This document shows, in pieces, positions 4,510-7,370 of a DNA stretch of 7,370 bases; position 1 is the first letter of the stretch; each line of letters begins with the position of its first letter. Source of the DNA: JBCBSP01 sp964561235 (lineage in GTDB: Bacteria; Pseudomonadota; Alphaproteobacteria; Caulobacterales; Maricaulaceae). The stretch covers positions 1 to 7,370 of the forward strand of contig CAZLOV010000125.1 in NCBI GenBank assembly GCA_964561235.1, given 5' to 3'. A program made the translations under genes and the position numbers. The notes beneath the pieces are model-generated. The model was given only the letters and a program-made list of their open reading frames with translations, did no database searches and was not told the DNA's origin.

Positions 4510-5274
4510 TGACCCGAACACGTCGCGCGTCAGGCGCGGATCGAAATGCTGGCCGCCGTCCACGCACAGGATCTGACCCGTCACCGGCGGACTTTCGAGG
4601 AAGAAGCGAAGCGCCCGCACGAGGTCGTCGGGATCGGGGCCTGATCCGAGCGGATTGTCGTGGTGCAGCCGCTCGAAATCCGCAACCGAATGATACGGGC
4701 TCGGCAGGGTGAGGCCCGGAGCCACGGCGTTGATGCGGACATCCGGGGCCAGATCGCGCGCGAGCATCTCCGTGATCCCCTTCAGCGCGTATTTCGAGAT
4801 CGAGTAGCTGAAGAAATCCGCGTTCAGATTGAAGAGCTTGTAGTCAAGCACGTTGAGGATCATCGCGCCGCGCGAGGCCTGGGCGGCGAACGCCTTGCAC
4901 AGAAGCGCCGGCGCCAGCGTGTTGACGTCGAGATGGCGGCGGAATGTCTCGGGCGTGATGGAGTCTGGACGGTCGTCCTCGAAGATCGAGGCGGAGTTCA
5001 CCAGCACGCCGATCTCGCCCAGCGCCTCGGCCGCCGCGCCGATCAGGCCTTCAGCCGCTTCAGGGTCGGAGAGATCCGCGCCGACGGCCGCCGCGCGCCC
5101 GCCCCCGGCCTCGATCTCGCGGGCGAACGCCTCTGCCTCGCCGGCCGAGCGGTTGTAGTGCACGGCGATCGCATAGCCGTCCGCGGCGAGCGCTTGGGCG
5201 AAGGCGCGGCCGACGCGCCGGGCGGCGCCGGTGACCAGCGCCGTCTTGACGGGCGCGGGGCGAGGATCGGACAT
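4504..5274 (-). CDS. Short-chain dehydrogenase/reductase, pteridine reductase (FolM/PTR1) type
   Basis: A 256-residue classical-size SDR. The cofactor loop is TGAARRVG (15-22), the TGxxxRxG form typical of PTR1/FolM pteridine reductases rather than the common TGxxxGIG; the Arg suggests NADPH. NSAS follows at 93-96. The active site has D144, Y157 and K161 (DYKLF then YSISK), with Asp in place of the usual Ser and 13 residues before Tyr, the spacing of Asp181/Tyr194 in Leishmania PTR1. The C-terminus has GQILCVDGGQHF (233-244). Such enzymes reduce dihydropterins such as dihydromonapterin or dihydrofolate to tetrahydro forms. The neighbour folB, 101 bases away and divergent, supports a pterin role. 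The start at 5274 has GGAG 8 bases upstream. The exact substrate is inferred. Confidence 0.88.
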   Translation of the reverse strand: MSDPRPAPVKTALVTGAARRVGRAFAQALAADGYAIAVHYNRSAGEAEAFAREIEAGGGRAAAVGADLSDPEAAEGLIGAAAEALGEIGVLVNSASIFEDDRPDSITPETFRRHLDVNTLAPALLCKAFAAQASRGAMILNVLDYKLFNLNADFFSYSISKYALKGITEMLARDLAPDVRINAVAPGLTLPSPYHSVADFERLHHDNPLGSGPDPDDLVRALRFFLESPPVTGQILCVDGGQHFDPRLTRDVFGSL

Positions 5275-5275
5275 G

Positions 5276-5289
5276 GAACGGCTCCGTTC
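5276..5289. promoter_or_regulatory. Dyad around the ribosome binding site of the pteridine-reductase-like gene
   Basis: GAACGG (5276-5281) and CCGTTC (5284-5289) are perfect inverted arms 2 bases apart. In the minus-strand transcript this forms a small hairpin with GGAG, the likely ribosome binding site of the SDR, in or next to the loop, ending one base before the ATG. It could act on translation or as a protein-binding dyad on DNA; chance is also possible. Confidence 0.3.
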
Positions 5290-5317
5290 GGGGAAAGGGC
5301 GGGGTGCGGCGCGTCGG

Positions 5318-5346
5318 TTCTGCGCCCTCGCGATCCATCCTATATG
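5318..5346 (+). promoter_or_regulatory. Candidate folB promoter in the divergent gap
   Basis: The 101-base gap between the divergent SDR and folB must drive both. CCTATATG (5339-5346) matches 6 of 8 positions of the Caulobacter -10 GCTANAWC and also contains TATATG, a sigma-70-like -10. The facing -35 region (TTCTGC, 5318-5323, 17-base spacing) is weak. A transcript would start near 5353, leaving a leader of about 23 bases. Confidence 0.25.
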
Positions 5347-5375
5347 GGTCGAAAGCTCCGGAACGAAGGTCTCCC

Positions 5376-5804
5376 ATGATGAAATCCGATCCCGTGCGTC
5401 ATCCCTCGGCCGCCCCCGCCGAGACCGCGCGCGAACCCGTCTGGAGCGGCGAACGTCTCAGCGTGCGCGTGCGCGGGCTTTCGCTCATGGCCGAGGTCGG
5501 CGTCTATGACAGCGAGCGCGGCCGCAAGCAGCCCGTGACCGTGGACATCGAGGCGGAGGTCGACCCCACCGCCGTCCACCCCCACGCCGAGCTCGCCAGG
5601 GCCGTCAACTACGCCGCGCTCGCCGAGACCGTGCGCCAGGTCGTCGGCGCGCGTCACCACGAATTGCTGGAGGATCTCGTGGAGGCGATCGCCGCGGCGG
5701 TCTTTTCCGATCCGCGGGTCAAGCGGCTCAGACTTGCGGTGGAAAAAACGACCGCGCTCGAGGATGCGCAGGGCGTCGGGGTGTCCTATGAACGCTGGCG
5801 CTGA
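5376..5804 (+). CDS. folB: Dihydroneopterin aldolase (FolB)
   Basis: A 142-residue FolB, which cleaves 7,8-dihydroneopterin to 6-hydroxymethyl-dihydropterin and glycolaldehyde in folate synthesis and can also epimerise to dihydromonapterin; cytoplasmic. Visible family features are GVYDSERGRKQPV (42-54) with the conserved E47, NYAAL (78-82) with the substrate-binding Tyr, ELLEDLVEAIA (96-106), and K124 (VEKTTAL), matching the catalytic Lys, then GVGVSYER. The protein is about 20 residues longer than E. coli FolB because of a Pro/Ala-rich N-terminal extension. The frame stays open upstream to 5304, but the start at 5376 (or the adjacent ATG at 5379) is chosen because GAAGG lies about 6 bases before it and a promoter-like element precedes it. 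It is divergent from a pteridine-reductase-like gene; the next plus-strand gene begins 57 bases after its stop. Confidence 0.95.
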   Translation: MMKSDPVRHPSAAPAETAREPVWSGERLSVRVRGLSLMAEVGVYDSERGRKQPVTVDIEAEVDPTAVHPHAELARAVNYAALAETVRQVVGARHHELLEDLVEAIAAAVFSDPRVKRLRLAVEKTTALEDAQGVGVSYERWR

Positions 5805-5838
5805 TCTTGCTTGGTCAGCCGCAGTTCTCGCGGACGGA

Positions 5839-5852
5839 CGCCCGGCCGGGCG
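5839..5852. repeat. Perfect 14-base GC palindrome before the nuclease-like gene
   Basis: CGCCCGGCCGGGCG is a perfect palindrome that ends at the first base of the GAAGGGAG ribosome binding site region of the gene starting at 5862, in the 57-base gap behind folB. In RNA it would form a short, strong hairpin with a tight loop. It is not followed by a T-run and is therefore not a normal terminator. Confidence 0.35.
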
Positions 5853-5861
5853 AAGGGAGCC

Positions 5862-6695
5862 ATGGCGGCGCTGGACCTTCCTTATGAGATCTGGATTGCA
5901 GCCGGCAGCGCGCTGGTTGCGCTGGCCTGCCTTGCCGCGCTGATCGCCAGCGTGCGCGGGCGCCGCCGCGCCGAGCGCGACCAGGCGCGCGCAGCGGCGC
6001 GTTATGCGCCGTTCGACATCGGGCAGGTCCCGTATGAGGGCTTCCGCAAGCGCGCGCCCGCCGACGGCCGGGTGAAGGGCGATCTGGGCGAGTTGATCGC
6101 CGGTCTCGCCGCGGTTGGCGAAGGCTGGCGCTGGATCGACGTGAAATGGGGCCGCGACCGCGGCGTGGACGGCCTGTTCGTGCGCGAGGACCCGGAGCGC
6201 CCCGGCACAGTGCTGGTCAAGCTCGTCGAGGTGAAGAACACCCGCTCCAGGCCCGACCTGCCCGCGCGCCAGCTCACCGACGCCCATCTCGTCGCCACGC
6301 TGGGCGAATTCTGGCGCCTCTCCGGCAAGGAGGCTGCGGCCAAGAAAAAGCTGGTCGAGCAGATCATCTACGCGCTCAACGCCCGGCGCACCCCGAAAAA
6401 CCTGACCCGCGAGCTTTGGTGGATCCGCCTGGACGAGGAGGCGGTCGACGTCTACCCGTGCGGCCGCAAGGGCGAGCCCTGCGCGCCGATGACGCGCAAA
6501 TCCCTGCCGGCGCTCTTCGAGGCGCTGCGCAACGGATTGGAGTTGCTCGACCGCGGCGAACACTATCTGCGTCCGCCCTCCGCGCCGGAGCCGTCACCCG
6601 ACTTCCATCCGCGCTACCGCGCCCGGCCGGCCTATCCGGGCGATTTCATGCCCGGCCTGCCGCCCGTCCCCGGCGAAGACGCGCCGCGAGACTAG
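5862..6695 (+). CDS. Membrane-anchored protein with PD-(D/E)XK nuclease-like signature
   Basis: A 277-residue protein without a family name I can give. Residues about 10-31 form one membrane helix, followed by the strongly positive RGRRRAERDQAR, so the rest faces the cytoplasm. The domain at about 70-140 shows the order of a PD-(D/E)XK nuclease core: E77 in GDLGELIAG, D103 in RGVDGLFV, and E123-V-K125 in LVEVKNTRS, with Q136 after it. A helical part follows (AAAKKKLVEQIIYALNARR, about 158-176), then LWWIRLDEEAVDVYPCG (185-201) and a Pro-rich tail from about 238. The start at 5862 is chosen for its AAGGGAG ribosome binding site 3-4 bases upstream; a longer frame from 5811 has none. It lies between folB and uvrC on the same strand. 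Nuclease activity is inferred from the motif; a non-catalytic restriction-fold protein is possible. Confidence 0.85.
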   Translation: MAALDLPYEIWIAAGSALVALACLAALIASVRGRRRAERDQARAAARYAPFDIGQVPYEGFRKRAPADGRVKGDLGELIAGLAAVGEGWRWIDVKWGRDRGVDGLFVREDPERPGTVLVKLVEVKNTRSRPDLPARQLTDAHLVATLGEFWRLSGKEAAAKKKLVEQIIYALNARRTPKNLTRELWWIRLDEEAVDVYPCGRKGEPCAPMTRKSLPALFEALRNGLELLDRGEHYLRPPSAPEPSPDFHPRYRARPAYPGDFMPGLPPVPGEDAPRD

Positions 6696-6715
6696 GGATG
6701 GCGCACACGCGGGCG

Positions 6716-6743
6716 TTCACGCGCGGCCGCGAAGCGCTTATCT
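6716..6743 (+). promoter_or_regulatory. Candidate uvrC promoter giving a nearly leaderless transcript
   Basis: TTCACGC (6716-6722) matches 6 of 7 bases of the Caulobacter -35 consensus TTGACGS. Thirteen bases on, GCTTATCT (6736-6743) shares only the first part of GCTANAWC. If used, transcription would begin around 6750, almost at the uvrC ATG (6753). No clear ribosome binding site precedes that ATG, which fits a leaderless message. The -10 is weak. Confidence 0.3.
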
Positions 6744-6752
6744 CTGGCGGCC

Positions 6753-7370
6753 ATGCCCAGAGCCGACCGCCCCGATACGCCCGCTGACGCCGAAGGCCTC
6801 GCCGCTGCGCCCGCAGAGATCGAGGCGGACGGCCGCTCCGGCCCCGAGATCATCGCCGACTACGTCAAGCGCCTGCCGCAAAAGCCCGGCGTCTACCGGA
6901 TGTATGACGAGGCGGGCGCGCTTCTCTATGTCGGAAAGGCGCGCAAGCTTCGAAGCCGCGTCGCCAGCTACGCCAAGGGCGGCGGACACAACAACCGCAT
7001 TGCGCTGATGATCGCGCTGACCCGCGCGATGGAGTTCGTCGTCACGAACACCGAGACCGAGGCGCTGCTGCTGGAAGCCAATCTGATCAAGCGCCTCAAG
7101 CCGCGCTTCAACATCCTGCTGCGCGACGACAAGAGCTTTCCCTACATCCTGATCCGCCGCGAGCACGCCGCCGCCCAGCTCATGAAGCATCGCGGCGCGC
7201 GGCGCATGAAGGGGGATTATTTCGGCCCCTTCGCCTCGGCGGGCGCGGTCAACCGCACGCTCGACACCCTGCAGAAGGCCTTCCTGCTGCGCACCTGCTC
7301 GGACAGCGTCTATGAAGGCCGCACCCGGCCCTGCATGCTGTACCAGATCAAGCGTTGCGCCGGCCCGTGC
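6753..7370 (+). CDS. uvrC: UvrC, excinuclease ABC subunit C (N-terminal 206 residues)
   Basis: The gene runs off the right edge; 206 codons are visible. UvrC makes both incisions around DNA lesions after UvrAB loading, in nucleotide excision repair. The N-terminal GIY-YIG nuclease domain, which cuts on the 3' side, is clear: PGVYRMYD (45-52), LYVGKARKLRSRV (58-70), and NTETEALLLEANLIKRL (99-115) with the metal-binding Glu. LLRDDKSFPYI and KGDYFGPF follow. Cysteines C182, C194, C202 and C206 have the same spacing as E. coli C154, C166, C174 and C178, reported to bind a 4Fe-4S cluster. Compared with E. coli there are about 28 extra N-terminal residues, Ala/Asp/Glu-rich. The start at 6753 has no clear ribosome binding site. 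It lies 57 bases after the nuclease-like gene on the same strand. Confidence 0.97.
   Translation, partial: MPRADRPDTPADAEGLAAAPAEIEADGRSGPEIIADYVKRLPQKPGVYRMYDEAGALLYVGKARKLRSRVASYAKGGGHNNRIALMIALTRAMEFVVTNTETEALLLEANLIKRLKPRFNILLRDDKSFPYILIRREHAAAQLMKHRGARRMKGDYFGPFASAGAVNRTLDTLQKAFLLRTCSDSVYEGRTRPCMLYQIKRCAGPC

Noticed and set aside
5340..6563. A 407-codon open frame on the minus strand across folB and the nuclease-like gene
   Set aside because: It is antisense to two well-supported genes, its translation is Arg/Ala/Gly/His-rich low-complexity sequence without a recognisable family, and long antisense frames are expected in DNA with strong GC third-position bias.
6696..6752. Possible LexA (SOS) box upstream of uvrC
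   Set aside because: A GTTC is present at 6715-6718, but no second GTTC follows at 7-base spacing.

Overview
The window is a GC-rich, densely packed piece of chromosome that looks alphaproteobacterial, most likely from the Caulobacter/Maricaulis/Hyphomonas side of the class. The pointers are strong C/G third-position bias, the subfamilies of the housekeeping proteins, a near-match to a CtrA box (TTAA-N7-CTAA), and a perfect Caulobacter-type -10 element (GCTAGAAC). The genus cannot be fixed from the sequence alone. No rRNA, tRNA, CRISPR array, insertion sequence or phage gene was seen.

Left part (1-1950), all genes on the minus strand. These are the first 41 codons of the ATPase ychF; a 101-residue protein with two membrane segments; a small exported protein with a signal peptide; and dps, the ferritin-like DNA-protecting protein. 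dps ends in a textbook rho-independent terminator. Upstream of it lies a 45-residue single-pass membrane protein with a strong ribosome binding site, probably co-transcribed with dps. About 50 bases upstream of that gene sits a sequence matching 9 of the 10 specified positions of an OxyR half-operator, which suggests peroxide control of the pair.

Middle part. A divergent intergenic region (1948-2186) leads into a plus-strand run: a 26-residue membrane microprotein, a Ca2+/Na+ antiporter of the YrbG type, and a PTPS/QueD-family pterin enzyme that lacks the usual catalytic cysteine and pterin-binding glutamate. Converging on this run is a two-gene minus-strand block: a pteridine-reductase-like (FolM/PTR1 type) SDR, followed by an unrecognised 249-residue membrane protein of visibly lower GC content.

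Right part. The SDR is divergently transcribed from folB (dihydroneopterin aldolase). After folB come a membrane-anchored protein with a PD-(D/E)XK nuclease-like signature, and then uvrC (nucleotide excision repair), whose 3' end lies beyond the window.

Three genes handle or probably handle pterins (PTPS-like, pteridine-reductase-like, folB), so a folate or tetrahydromonapterin theme is plausible. Dps, UvrC and possibly the nuclease-like protein form a loose DNA protection and repair theme. Most genes are ordinary chromosomal ones. The least explained items are the anchored nuclease-like protein, the active-site-altered PTPS homologue, the two microproteins and the 249-residue protein.
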